Notes: generated from the sequence alone by a model not told the origin. Numbered from the stretch's first letter, positions 36,808-48,180 are shown. The stretch is DNA of 64,000 nucleotides from Ligula intestinalis (GCA_036362985.1 JAYGXS010000001.1:77452215-77516214), one strand, 5' to 3'. Numbers and translations: made by a program.

Positions 36808-37552
36808 ATAGCGATTGATGTTGTGGCACAACTTCTATCCGAACGCTACGATGACAGTGAGAAACCATTTGAGTCTAAACATCTGCTTTAAATTTTACGG
36901 CATTGCCTCAAAACGTACTTTTATTTGGCGGACAAATGTATGATCAGATTAAAGGCACGCCCATGGGCTCCCCCTGTCAGGCGGGAATGCGGAAGTGGTA
37001 CTCCAATGTATAGAACACTTGGTCTCCACCAAGTACGAACAAAAGTTTCGGGCTCGCTATTTCGATGACACCTTCGTCATTTTCAAAGCATCTGACACCG
37101 AGCACCTCAAAGAGTTACTGAACTTGGTTGATCCAAATATCCAATTCACAATGGAGGTGGAAACAAATGACCAACTGCCCCTCCTCGATGTCCTGGTGCG
37201 CCGGTTTTCGACTGGACTACTGCAAACTACAGTATTCACAAAAACCACCAGCATGAATCAAGTACCAAATTTCAACAGCAATCACCCCATGTGCCACAAA
37301 CGCAGCTGCGCCGTAATCTTTTCCAAAGACTTCAAACACACTGCAGCACACCAGCCGCCAGAAGAGCTGAACAACAACATCTTCAGGAACTCTTCCGAGC
37401 TAATGGCTACCCAAACTCGTTTGTCAAACAAAGCAGACGCCGAGTGAATACACGATGACTAGAACAGAAGCAACACGAAGTCTGTAGGGCCATTCCTTAC
37501 ATAAAAGACATCTCCAAAGCAGTCTCACGACTATTACAACCTGCTGGCGTAG
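36808..37552 (+). pseudogene. Penelope-like RT fragment between the inverted arms
   Basis: On the + strand MYDQIKGTPMGSP (RT motif B of PLEs, about 36936-36975) is followed, after a frameshift, by RARYFDDTFVIF (motif C; Phe for the usual Val/Ala before DD). Next come VDPNIQFTMEVE and DQLPLLDVLVRR, the conserved post-palm blocks, in the 36995-37447 frame. It then runs into the linker AIPYIKDISKAVSRLLQPAG in a shifted frame and so into the right arm. The N-terminal RT half (motifs before B) is missing. Confidence 0.85.
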
Positions 37553-38357
37553 GCATAGCCCATCGACCTCAAGCGACAATACGCCGCCAGGTGATGCAAC
37601 CTAAAGACCGACTGCCTCTTAAAGAAACCTCTGCAGTCGTCTATAAAGATACTTTGCAATGAGAGAGAGACTGCAATTGCGTTGGGGAAACAGGCCGCAA
37701 ATTGCAAACCCGCCTACAAGAGCACAAACGAGTGGCCCAAAGACTGGATCCAAACTCAAAACTGGCAGCACACATCACGGAAACTGGCAATGACTTTGAT
37801 CTCCATGTAGCGACCATCGCAGGCCGAGGAACCTCAAAAGCCGAAAGGCTGACATTTGAGGCATGGTACTCAGATGCCAACTCGGTCAACAGGCATCTGG
37901 ACCTGCTAGCGAGCTGCAAAGTTTTGTGCCATTACGTGGGAAAGAGCCGGAATGAAGTCAAATCAAACGTAAGAATGGCAAGCAAACAGGAACCCACAAA
38001 GAACCGGCCGGAAGACGAGGCAGTGTTACCAGGGCCCTCCACCGGGTGACAAGGCGGCATACTAATTGCTATTCATGAACCCCAGTCCCACTGACAGCTA
38101 ATTAGCCTACACCACTATAATTGCCCCTCCGACGTCACTGACAGCTACTTGCCCTCCTCCCACACCCACTTTTCGTTTGCTGTTTCTAACCCTTGCCAAC
38201 CTGAAGATTTCTGACAGTTAATTTGCCTATGACCACTATAAGTACCCTCTTTTTGGTTGCTTTCTCATCTCTGAAGATGGACACCTGTAAGTGTTCGAAA
38301 GCTCAGAAAAATAAATCGATTGATCTGGTGCTCGACCCACCTTCTTCCTCATCCATG
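37553..38357 (+). pseudogene. Right arm of PLE inverted repeat: GIY-YIG endonuclease and 3' end
   Basis: Continues the RT fragment on the + strand: HRPQATIRRQVMQPKDRLP, then after a stop CNCVGETGRKLQTRLQEHKR and AAHITETGNDFDLHVATIAG, ending near 38047. This is the YVGETGR type of PLE endonuclease, a lineage different from the YIGRT copies at 16038, 28173 and 40164. The 3' UTR closes with CTGAAGA...GAAAGCTC (38271-38304) and AATAAATCGATTGATC. The arm is duplicated in inverted orientation at 36004-36807. Confidence 0.85.
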
Positions 38358-38639
38358 CAAGTAACTGGATTTCGAACCTTTTCATTCATTAGGGAATATT
38401 AAAACCATGCATGCCTTATCTTGTGGCACCCTGTGTATTTGGGCTTAATCACAATAAGCCTACCTTGTTTTGCAATGGTGGATTCATTCGGAAATTTGTT
38501 GATCATTTTGTTGCCAAAACACCTTCTTTGAAATACCAGATATTGGAGCACAGTTGCAACATCAGACTCGGTGAAACAGGACCCAGCTATTTTGCTCTAG
38601 TTTTTTGAAAATGCCGGTAAAATTAGCGTAATCCGACCA

Positions 38640-39240
38640 TAACCTAACTTTGAACAGTTGTCTACTTAGGTAATAGCAGTAGGCATGTTTGTTTTTATTA
38701 CTGAATCTTAGTATTTACATCTAACATTCACCCGCGCGAAAGGCATTCTGAGTTTAGTTTACCTTAGTTTATTAGTATAGTATAATTAAGTTGCTTTTAG
38801 TTCATTTTATTTTTCTGTTTGCTTTTAATTTCTTTCTTTAGCTTATTTTGTTTTATTAATTTAATTTCCATCTCGCTAGTTCAGTAATGCTTACCTTTGT
38901 TTAGTTAAGTTTAGTTAAGTCTTAGTCTATTTTTAGTTTAGTTTCACATTTAAAAGCGACATGTTGTTGCATTTCGGGTGGAAATCGTTAGTAGTGTAGT
39001 CAATCTCACTGAAATTAGGTTGATTTATTTAATTTAATTATCTGTCAGTTAAGTTTTTCGTTTCTTTTAATATTAATGATCCTTCATTGATTTACTTTTA
39101 GTTTTATTAGTTTTTAAAATTTGTGAGTTAAGCTCATTTTTTTCTGTATCCTTCTTTATTTATTTTTCTTAAGTTTAAGTTTTAGTTTTAGCTTTGTTAA
39201 AGACATACGGTTTTTACTCCACTTAACTTTATTCCTGGAA
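38640..39240 (+). repeat. T-rich degenerate TTTAGTT(AAG) repeat
   Basis: A 600-base tract rich in TTTAGTT, AAGTTTAGTTAAG and TTTTAGTTTTA units, with strong strand asymmetry (T much above A). It is low-complexity and not coding. Confidence 0.7.
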
Positions 39241-40163
39241 AGTCGCAGGCCGTTGCGTGGGTCCGCTACTTTGGGCAGTTCCGGATATTTCTGTAGTTGC
39301 AAATTTTGCGAAATTATTGTTTCCTATTGATTGAATTTTGTAATGCTTTTGTGTGGTCGAGGTTGTGGGCTAGCTGGTATACACTGCGTAACGTCAAATG
39401 CCAGTGGTGAGTATGGTCTAAAGCAGGTCTGAACGGAACTGTCAAAGTCGTCACAACGCATATATACGACAGAAGACGGTAAGACGGAAGACAAGGTTAA
39501 ACATATACTAGGAACAATGTGGGGAGAATATCTAGGGGGAAAAGGGGTGTACAAGAGGACACGTTACGGCGTCTAGAAGGCAGGTGATACTGTCAAACAA
39601 GCTATATAACCGGTGGGAAGCACAGAGCACGTTGCAACTGCCGGAAGAGGACTGGAAGCCGGAGTCGTTGGATGGGCATAGTTTCAGCCAGTTGTGGGGA
39701 GGCACGATGAGAGCCAGTTGGAAGCAGGAGAGCCTGTATAGAACGCTTTATGGAGCTACTTCTGGGACTACGGGAAATGTCGGCAGTTGAAAGGAAGGTG
39801 CACTGGTCATTTTTACTCATTCTTGTCCTTCACATCTTCATCCCAGTTTCCCGCGTAAACAAGTCCCACCTCAGTCGAACAAACCCATTCAGTTCCCTGG
39901 AATCGTTCCAATTTCTTTTGAAGCAAGAGAGAATAGCAGAATTTATTCGCGCGAATAAATTTCGAGAGCGCTTTTCAGCTGCTTCCGCTCCGTGCATGAA
40001 CAACGAAATATTAAAAGAACACATCAATTTGAATTTACACAAAATCGATAAAAGCAAGGTTGTATCAACGTGGCAAGTGGCCAGAAGTTATGCCAACTGT
40101 TAAACTTGGGACCAAAGAAATGGGGGGGGGGAAATTTTAACCAAATAAAGGTGTGGTATGTAT
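39241..40163. other. Intergenic, nothing firmly recognised
   Basis: Contains a G8 run near 40122 and short frames without motifs. No host exon was seen. Confidence 0.35.
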
Positions 40164-40435
40164 TTACCACGGCAATTGAAGATTGACTACATGGTCTAGT
40201 TGCTTATATAGGTCGGGTTTCTCCCGCCGTATGTAGGATGCTTCCATGTAGCGTAAGGTCCGGTTTGTTCGTGCTCGAACCAGAACGCGGAAAGATGTGT
40301 AAGTGTCAACCGAATGACCACTGTCTAGTAGGTGTTTTGTAATAGATGACCGTGGTACTTTGTTCTCCTGTTTTAAAAGCCAAGAAGGCAAATGCTCAGC
40401 AGCCCTGGTTGCCAATTGCCTTTGCTTCAAATTAT
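40164..40435 (-). pseudogene. Penelope-like GIY-YIG C-terminal fragment
   Basis: On the - strand KQRQLATRAAEHLPSWL, then SITKHLLDSGHSVDTYTSF, and an end of LDHVVNLQLPW. It is very close to the C-terminus of the PLE at 17994-18329, which ends HVVNLTLPW. The YIGRT motif and everything before it are absent, so this is a truncated copy. It abuts the CR1-like LINE to its right in the same orientation. Confidence 0.85.
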
Positions 40436-40554
40436 TACCGGGGAAAAAATGCTTTAAATTTCCCAATTTCTTTTTTTATTTATGGCGCGCTTTTTGTTGT
40501 CAAAAACTTGTTTATTCAAACGACTGTTCATATTTGTGGATCGCTTTAACAGTG

Positions 40555-42425
40555 GACTATTTTGGAAGATACTGGGTCCAGGAAGCTTTGAAGGACCCAA
40601 ACATATGAAACTATATTTGGATGGAAAAAACTCCACCTGCCATGTAGCGCTCCAACTTGAGAGGGTAAGCAAGTCTGCGTTAACTTGATCAACGCAGCTA
40701 CTGGCATTGTCCTTTGCAAATGAGTAAATCCACTTAAAGTCATCAGCATGAATACAATTTTATGAGTTATTAAGCGTTGTTGCAATTTCACTAATGTAAA
40801 GAATGAAAAGGTGGGGACCTAAAACGGGGCCTTGAAAACGCTCCTCATGATCGGCTGAGGCATCGAGTAACTATTGCCTACTAAGACTATCTGGCTGCGG
40901 TTAAACAGGCAGGAGGCAATGAAATGTAGGACAGGAGGCCTTATGCCTAGGGCTTTCAGTTTCACTAAAAGACGCCGGTGCGGCACCTTGTCAAAAGCTT
41001 TACTGATGTCAAAGTAAATCAGGATGACGGATTGCTGTTCATTTCGAAATGAAGTAAGGAGGTTAAGAAATGCCAAGTGACAGGTTTTGCATGATCTTCC
41101 AGGTAAAAATCCATGCTGTGAGGCGCTTAATAGTTTATTTTCTACGCAAAAGTCAAGAATTTTATTAACAATGATCTTTTCCAAAAGTTTGGCTAGGGCC
41201 GGGGTTTTGTGAACACCTCGGTAGTTATTTACGTCCGAACGAGATCCTGACTTAAAGACTGGAAGAATAATAGATGTTTTCCATGAGTCAGGAAAGAAAC
41301 CGTTAAGAAGATAGATTGAGAACAGATGACTTCGCAATCGGGGGAAGCTGAACACTCTCTTGATAAGCGAGTTTTGAATACCGTCAGTTCCCCAGGAGTG
41401 CTAGTTTTTCAGACGGACAATGTGCTTACAAATTTCTGCTATGGAGAAATCAATGGTACTGATAGTATTGACTAAGAATAGCTGAAACGACGGGACCGGT
41501 TCGGATTCCGTCGTAAGATGCTTTGCAAAGAATGCATTAAACAGTTCAGCCTTGTCAGACTCATCTAGCACAAATGTTTTATCTTTATTCAGTAAAGGGG
41601 GTATTTCATGACCTTCTTTAGTGGATGCCCGATGATGGAACAGCTGGGCAATAGATTTTGCAGAGGTTAACTCGCTGAGTGCGCAGGATTCCCTCTGTTT
41701 GTCACGTGGAAGCCGAATCTTAGACGCTAATTTGAAAACCTCTGCGATTCTGACGTGCACAGATAATGAACTAGTAGAATGATCTTTCAACCGTCTTTGC
41801 AATTCCTTTAGTCGAGGCAATAGAAAGCGAGGAACGGTGGGGTACGAAGTATAAGGCTTAACATTTTTTATCGGCACAAATTCCAAAATGCTATTTGAAA
41901 TTGCCGTCATAAAGTCACCGAGAATTGTTACACTGTTCGTGGTGGAAAGCTCCTGCCAGTCTATTGAGTCCATGAACTTGTTATTTAAATTAATATCAGA
42001 TAGGTCAAAAGCATGGTAGTTAGGAACGGTGCTAGCCATTTTCGTAGAAGCAGGCGGAAGACAACAATGGATTAAAGTATGGTCACTTTGGAAAAGGTTC
42101 TGGTCGTAGTCAACGAAAAGTGGGGAAATGTCATTCGTGAAAATTAAATCTAAAATATGCTGATCCCTTGTTGGGGAACAGACCAACTGAGACCAGTTTG
42201 AAAAATTGATGGTATCTAGGAAGGGCTGAAATCTGGATGGAAAACAGTTCAGTGACCAAGCAATTTCGGGAAATTTGAAATCCCCAGCCATAACTTTAGC
42301 ATCAAAGGCGAACCTCGAAATCAGCCTAAATATATCGCAAAGTTTTTCCTCAACTTCAAATAATAAACTGTTAATAAAAACTGATGGCCGAACTATCGCG
42401 TACAAAACAGGGAGTTGTTAGTTGC
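40555..42425 (-). pseudogene. CR1-type LINE ORF2, 5'-truncated and broken
   Basis: On the - strand, from 42405, an EEP endonuclease C-terminal half: VMAGDFKFPEIAWSLN (family GDFNFP; the N is K here), DLIFTND and LFQSDHTLI (SDH). It continues to a TAG at 41401-41403, and the same frame resumes into the RT: LPVFKSGSRSDVNNYRG, ASQHGFLPGRSCKTCH, FDISKAFDKVPHRRLL (motif A). A frameshift near 40850 precedes HADDFKW (motif C region, about 40750). The first half of the endonuclease is missing. The combination GDFNFP, PGRSC and DxSKAFDKVPH is typical of CR1. Confidence 0.85.
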
Positions 42426-44038
42426 TTACAAACCGATATGGGCACTCGATTGGCACAAAGCTTTATCAAGTGACTACATGGCTACATCTCGTGAGCACCT
42501 GCTAGTATCTGCTGGTCTGCGTCATCCGTACAGCGACAAAGGCCAGCCTGCATAAACAGCCTGTTTTTTCCGATCAATTCCATGACGGACAAGGCAGCTT
42601 ATAGGGGCATTTTACCATCAGTTATGCTTATTGCAAATATATGATGCAGGTCTTAATACTCAGGAATTGTTACCGCATAACAAATATCATGCTGTTATGC
42701 TAAGCTAATTCTGGAATAATTTTGTTTCCTCAATTCGATAGGACACGTTCTGTAACTCCCAAACTATGGCTGAATACGGTAGCAATTAGATAGTTAGTCT
42801 GAAGACGGTATATGGCACAACCTTGCAAAATAAGGGCATGGTAACCGTTTAGCTAGTCATTCAGAAAGACGACACCCTGGGGCTGTGCACACCAAGTGAC
42901 TTCACGTGAGGCATATGGTGGACATGAGCGAAATCGGTGGTCGAACTATCATCTATATCGTAACTATACTGCCACTTTGTTACGACTTAAATGCGTAGTC
43001 GATCTTCGGCTAAAAGTAAACACATGTTTCTTTAACCATCCAGCTTACTAAAATTCCCATATAAGTAACGACTGCATACTTTATTAACATTTCCTACATG
43101 CACGACCAGTACTCACTGCAGCATGCCACCTACTGACTAAAGCAAGTATGACTACTAGAACTAACACTTCTAGCATAGGCACAGCACTTTTGACATTAGT
43201 ATTCTAACCCTAGTAGTTTTAACTTTAGGAAACAACCAGGGCAAACATTGATGTGCTACGAGCCTCGAATACCTACTCGACCTGGAATAGCAAAAAATCC
43301 AGGTCCCACTCCTATTTCAGATAGAGTTAATACGGGCCCAGATCTGACTCCAATCAGTGTCACTTCTGACCCAATATTAGCGTCCGTAATAGTACCGGCA
43401 ATACAATCACTCAGATACGCCACTAGAAGCTGCAGTATAAACAGTAGTTGCTCTAGTATTAATACGAGACTCTGGCTCCTTGAATATTTATGGGCACCTA
43501 CTTAATGCAATTGAGGGAAGATAGTGCAGTAATGCCAGCGTAAATGGCTACTGTCACGTAAGACAAAGTTGGGCGGTGTTTCTGGTTGCATTGAAGAAAG
43601 CGGCTTACGTTCGATTCCTATTCGGTCATATTGACATTTTTTTGTCACCGATTCAAGCGTGAAGAGGTTTAAAGAAGGGGTAGATGGCTGCTTGTCTACT
43701 TTCACTTTACCTGACCAGATTTATCGTCCCTGCTCTTGGACACATGGTGGACATCATCTCTTTCGATGGCCAAACGAACACAGACTTCAGTTTATCGCAC
43801 CATTAGAACGAAGCAGAATGTAGCGCAAGCCAGAGGCTGGGCTAGTCTGCCGTCACATATACCAGCCACTGCTGTGTGTTTGACACCCTGGCGGACTCGT
43901 TGATAAGCATTCACCAACCATTGACGGAAATCGCTCGTCCCGTTCTGCTTTGTGGCCTCGTTTGGAGCCCTAGCATACAGCAGCATAGTGGTTAGTAGTT
44001 TAGTCAGCTATTATTGCCGGTCGCCTTCGTCGTTGCTT
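42426..44038. other. Intergenic, nothing firmly recognised
   Basis: No element or exon was recognised. An 85-codon + frame (43248-43505) has GIAKNPGP, which resembles the NPGP of 2A peptides but lacks their Asp and Glu. Confidence 0.4.
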
Positions 44039-44604
44039 GCTTTCTCTGATGCGTGGGTTCAAATCCCGCCAAACGCCTAGAGTTTTCACACTTGGGTCAA
44101 CTCAAATTAAGCAAATCTGCCAAACCAACTTAATAATTAAGTCAGCCTAGTAGTCATTCTGGTGGATTCTAGATGATTGCTTAGGAAATCCTGCTTGGGC
44201 AGTCAACTTGCTCCCATATTGGTGGAGTCCATATGAGCGAAAAGTTGAGCGGGTAATATCGATCCAAGTGTGATTAAACTCATGGCGTGAAGCGGGCGTT
44301 TGTAGCTTAGCGGTAGAGAATTAGCCTCCGGTAAAGGCTTTCTCTGATGCGTGGGTTCAAATCCCGCCAAACGCCTAGAGTTTTCACACTTGGGTCAACT
44401 CAAATTAAGCAAATCTGCCAAACCAACTTAATAATTAAGTCAGCCTAGTAGTCATTCTGGTGGATTCTAGATGATTGCTTAGGAAATCCTGCTTGGGCAG
44501 TCAACTTGCTCCCATATTGGTGGATTCCATATGAGCGAAAAGTTGAGCGGGTAATATCGATCCAAGTGTGATTAAACTCATGGCATGAAGCGGGCGTTTG
44601 TAGC
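44039..44604 (+). mobile_element. tRNA-derived SINE (family A), tandem copies, 298-bp period
   Basis: The unit is a tRNA-like head followed by a body (AATTAAGCAAATCTGCC, GGTGGATTCTAGATGATTGC, CCTGCTTGGGCAGTCAACTT, ATCGATCCAAGTGTGATTAA). Copy 1 starts inside a head at 44039, copy 2 begins with a full head at 44295, and a third head begins at 44589 and stops after about 16 bases. Copies 1 and 2 differ at only about two positions (GGAGTCC/GGATTCC and GGCGTGAAG/GGCATGAAG), so the duplication is recent. Other copies lie at 29835 and 62575. Confidence 0.85.
44295..44375 (+). tRNA. tRNA-like SINE head (probably not a functional tRNA)
   Basis: GGCGTTT (44295-44301) pairs perfectly with AAACGCC (44369-44375) as a 7-bp acceptor stem. 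Box A is TAGCTTAGCGG and box B is GGTTCAAATCC. AGCCT/AGGCT makes a 5-bp anticodon stem with loop CCGGTAA (a GGT anticodon would be Thr). Against a working tRNA: C instead of T at position 33, a mismatched D-stem, and an 11-base variable region. It is best read as the Pol III promoter head of the SINE. Confidence 0.6.
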
Positions 44605-46257
44605 GGGCAATGTGACCAGGGGAAATGTGATGGCCCAGGGTGAGGACGAAGACCCGATATTATCAGCCTCCAGGAGTTCCTTGAGTATCTTATCGATCTC
44701 GTCTCGAAAACGAACGAGGATCTGAGGAGGGGGTTGCCGCACAGGTTTGGCATCACCGGTATCAATTGTGTGTTGGATAAGACTGGTATGGCCAATGGAA
44801 TTAATGGACCAAGAGAATAACCCGAGAACAGATGCCAGTAGGTCATGTAACTGATTACTCGAGGCAACGCCAACGGTAGATGGAGGAGGTAGAATGTCGT
44901 CTAGAGAAGTGGGTTCGAGGGCCACAACTGCCATGATCATGTTGTACAAAAGGTCAAAATCGGATGCGGAGTCAGAGGTTGGGGAGGGAAAAGCAGAAAG
45001 AGATGAAGGGGTTCGGTCCTGAGCTAGAACTAAGCGACGTCGCGAGCATAAATCACGCGGTTGTGTAGTGTTAGAAAATCTAGTCCTAGAACCATAGGCC
45101 AGGGGCTATGGCGCGTAACCAAGTAGTCGTGGCTAATGTGGGAATCACAGAAAAGAAAAGGTTGCGAGATTGAACCAGAAATGGAGATTTGAGTCCCGTT
45201 AGCGGCATGGAAAAGACGAGGGCGAGGTAAGGGCTCGATAAGGCAATAAAAGGACTGAAGGATTCTAGCAAGGGTGATAAGAGAAACATAAGCACCGTTT
45301 TATATGAGTGCTTGGGTGTCGTGATCTTCAATAGATGCGGAAACCGTAAAAGAAGAAACAGGGGTGGATATATCTGCAGAAGTAGAAGAAATATGAGAAG
45401 ACTTACTGGGTGGGTTGTGGCCACACCATCTAGCCTCCGGGCCGAAAGCACCACAGTAACGGCAACCAGGGGTGTGATGAGGAAAGCGAATGGATAGTTT
45501 GAAGTTCTGTTGATGAGAAGCATCGACAGTTGTGGAATCGCTGGTGGAGATGGACGTCGCAAGGTTGTTGGCTGAAAGGCAGGGCGAGTCGTCGGAAGGA
45601 CAGAGGTAGATGGGTTGGGTGCGGCTGACTGTGTAGAGGAGTTGCCGGTGTTGGTTGATGGATTGAGCGGGAAGATTAGTAAAAATGGCAAAAATCGAGT
45701 GTGGCTTTGAGGGATGAGAGGCGGTTGGTGATCACCGCTTCAGCGATCTTAGGGTCAAAGAGTCCCGTAATAAAGCGGTGCAATACTTGCTTTGTCGATA
45801 AGGGTCCGAGTTGGAGGGGAAAGCAAGGGCGGCCAAACGGTTGAGTTCGGCTGCGAAATTATCGAATATCTGGGAAGGCTTCTGCCGGAGCATCGCAAAC
45901 TGTTCCAGGGTGAAACCCTTGTGGATGGATGAAGTGAAACGTTCTTCAAAAGTCGACGGGCGGCAGGGAATGGGGCAGTGGTTTTAACACCAACGGTTAT
46001 CAGACGGCGGCAGACTGTGGATGAGAGAAAAAAAGAGGAGGAGAGCGGTCTGTTGATTGGTAGGGACGGTCGTTAAGATGATGTCAAGGTCGTGTACCCA
46101 TTTGTTTAAGTCTGCACTGACCTCAAAGGTGGTCGGGGTCAACAGCGGAGAAAATGTGGGCATAGTGGGGAGAGAAGGTGGGTATATAAGGGAGGATTTT
46201 ATCGGGCGCGGGACGGAAAATATAGGGGAAGGGTGTCACCGCCTGCCACCATTGTAG
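44605..46257 (-). pseudogene. Ty3/gypsy-type gag-protease-RT fragment
   Basis: On the - strand, in order and in shifted frames: a gag-like region (about 46250-45750); a zinc-knuckle-like CRYCGAFGPEARWC near 45450; and a protease with EDHDTQALI followed by a decayed DTGA site near 45300 and VLGLDFLTLHN near 45090. The RT lead-in HTIDTGDAKPVRQPP...ELLEADNIGSSSSPWA runs at 44760-44640. The HxIDTGDAxPxRQ block just before the RT is characteristic of Ty3/gypsy pol. It is cut off at 44605, exactly where the SINE tandem ends; integrase, the rest of the RT and the LTRs were not seen. It is broken by stops and frameshifts. Confidence 0.8.
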
Positions 46258-47139
46258 CGGCCGAACTTACTGGGGGTAGGAGGTCGAAGATATAATCCAT
46301 TGGTGGATAACTAGCTGGAGCAGATTGAATGGCAAAAGGTCAATACGAGTCTGAGAATGGATTGGTTGATGAATAGTCTGTTGGATAGAATGAGTCCAAA
46401 TAACAGGAGGCTTCGGTTCGTACACTCACTGATGGGATGTATTCTGAAAAAGAGGTTTGGCTTCTCATACCTCATTGAACAAACGGATAAACTCTGGACC
46501 GTCAAAACCACCACGCATGCCTTGAGAATTCGTTACGTTAGGAATAAAGTAGCAGTGGTGGAACAGTTAATTAGAAAAAACTGGAGAGTAACAAAAATAG
46601 ATGCGTAACAGAAAACGGTGTAGAATGTAGAGGCTATATCACTTCGAATATACAAAACGTCTTGGCAAATACACAATGGAAAGCTTCCTACGGTAAGCTA
46701 ACTGCTAGTATGTGATTTACTAGACTATTCTACTGGGAAAATGGTCAAAGCCAGTATATGAGGATGACGATGTTGATAAGAAATGATACAACTTATCAAT
46801 AACCAATTTTGTTTAAACTCAAATACAACACACAATTTGAGCCAAGAGCCCACAAAAAAATTTTGCAAAAACGTGCAATTAAATAGTCTCTCTGAACACG
46901 GTAGAAATGTGGGAAAGGGATCGAACTAGAAAAATATATAACGTAACGAAGGGAGATATGGTGGATTATAACAACACATCGATAGAAAAGTGCAAAATCG
47001 GATTGGACTTATCGGTATCGAAGATGGCGTCAATCGCACGCTGAATCCTGAAAAATCAAAAGCGCGGGGGTTAGCCCACCAAAACACAACTGCTTCAGTC
47101 TGGGTTGCTACAATACATATGGTTTCTAAGCCAACATCT
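46258..47139. other. Intergenic, possibly gypsy 5' region on the - strand
   Basis: Adjoins the gag remnant. No LTR boundary or coding motif was recognised. Confidence 0.35.
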
Positions 47140-47235
47140 TTAGACCTCTGAAGGTGGACTCCTGAAAAAGTTCAAAAGCCCAGAACAGTTAATCGATTGA
47201 TCCGGTGCTCGAGACGTCTTCTTCCTTGTCTATGG
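47140..47235 (+). mobile_element. Short Penelope-like 3' tail fragment
   Basis: CTCTGAAGGTGGACTCCTG at about 47146-47164, followed by a decayed AAGTTCAAAAGCCCAGAAC. Then come AATCGATTGATCCGGTGCTC and TCTTCTTCCTTG, the same terminal block as 38271-38357. The hairpin core has mutated (CTGAAGG and AAAA in place of CTGAAGA and GAAA). Confidence 0.7.
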
Positions 47236-48180
47236 AAATATTCTCATCAGACGCATATGCATGCTGGGGGTCACGCCAATCGAGCGGATGTGTGCAAATT
47301 TGAAGCAGCGTTTACGAGACAGCTCAAATGGTCCCTCGATGTCCTAAGAAGACATCAGCGTAAGCCGAATCTGACAATCGAAAATGCTGATCATTCTCAC
47401 TACATCTATTTTAATATATGCTTTCCACCTAGTATCCAGAGCCCGTCTTTCGACTCAGTCGCATAGCCTATCACGCTCGTGTCGGAATTCGTGGACGAGA
47501 TATGCCAGGTTTTGCATAGTGCTCATTAGTTTTTGAATGAAGATTATCCTAAAAAATAATGTTTTTGCTTTGATTTCCCTTTTAGGGTAGAGAATATGCG
47601 GAAAGTTTGCGAAATAATTAATTGGGAGTTTGCTATGAAACGGTTAAATGCAGCTGTAAAGCGGTGCATTTTTGTCACCGTACAGCGCTATGGCGAAACT
47701 TTTTGCGATTAAATCTAAAACGACAGATTAGCCAAAATCACCTTTAAATCGAGCATAAGTATGGCGACTTTTTGACACTGGGTCACCAAATTGTCGTCGT
47801 ATATTCGCTATTAAGACAGTGTTCATCTGCCTACGCTACTGGCATAGTGTAGTACTCAATAGCAGTAATCGCATCAATTTTAAAGATCATCACCTTGAAC
47901 AAATTTAGAATATTGACTATTTTATGCAGGAAGTTAAGCGATTTACGGACATTTTTGCATTTCCATGTTCATGTTTTAGTTACCCAATGTAATATGTTTT
48001 GTATTAGTTTTGTTTATGTTTTGGTGATTTTGGCTGTATGGAAGTCGCTCTCGGCCCGAAGTCCAGCGGAAGTGTTGTATATAGACAAGTGGGTAGTTTT
48101 TCTTCTGCACAGCGGGACTCATAGTTTCTGAACTAAGACCTCCTTAATTCTCATAAATACATTCAGGTAACTACGTGAAG
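47236..48180. other. Intergenic, nothing recognised
   Basis: Short frames only; no known motif or shared repeat. Confidence 0.4.

Noticed and set aside
43248..43505. 2A-like motif GIAKNPGP in an 85-codon + frame
   Set aside because: Functional 2A peptides need D(V/I)ExNPGP; the Asp and Glu are absent and the frame matches no element. The NPGP is probably chance.
44295..44375. A functional tRNA-Thr gene
   Set aside because: The acceptor and anticodon stems fold, but C33, the weak D-stem and the odd variable region, plus the SINE body on both sides, make it a SINE head.
45086..45691. 201-codon hydrophobic - frame that looks like a membrane protein
   Set aside because: It is the wrong frame of the gypsy gag/protease region.
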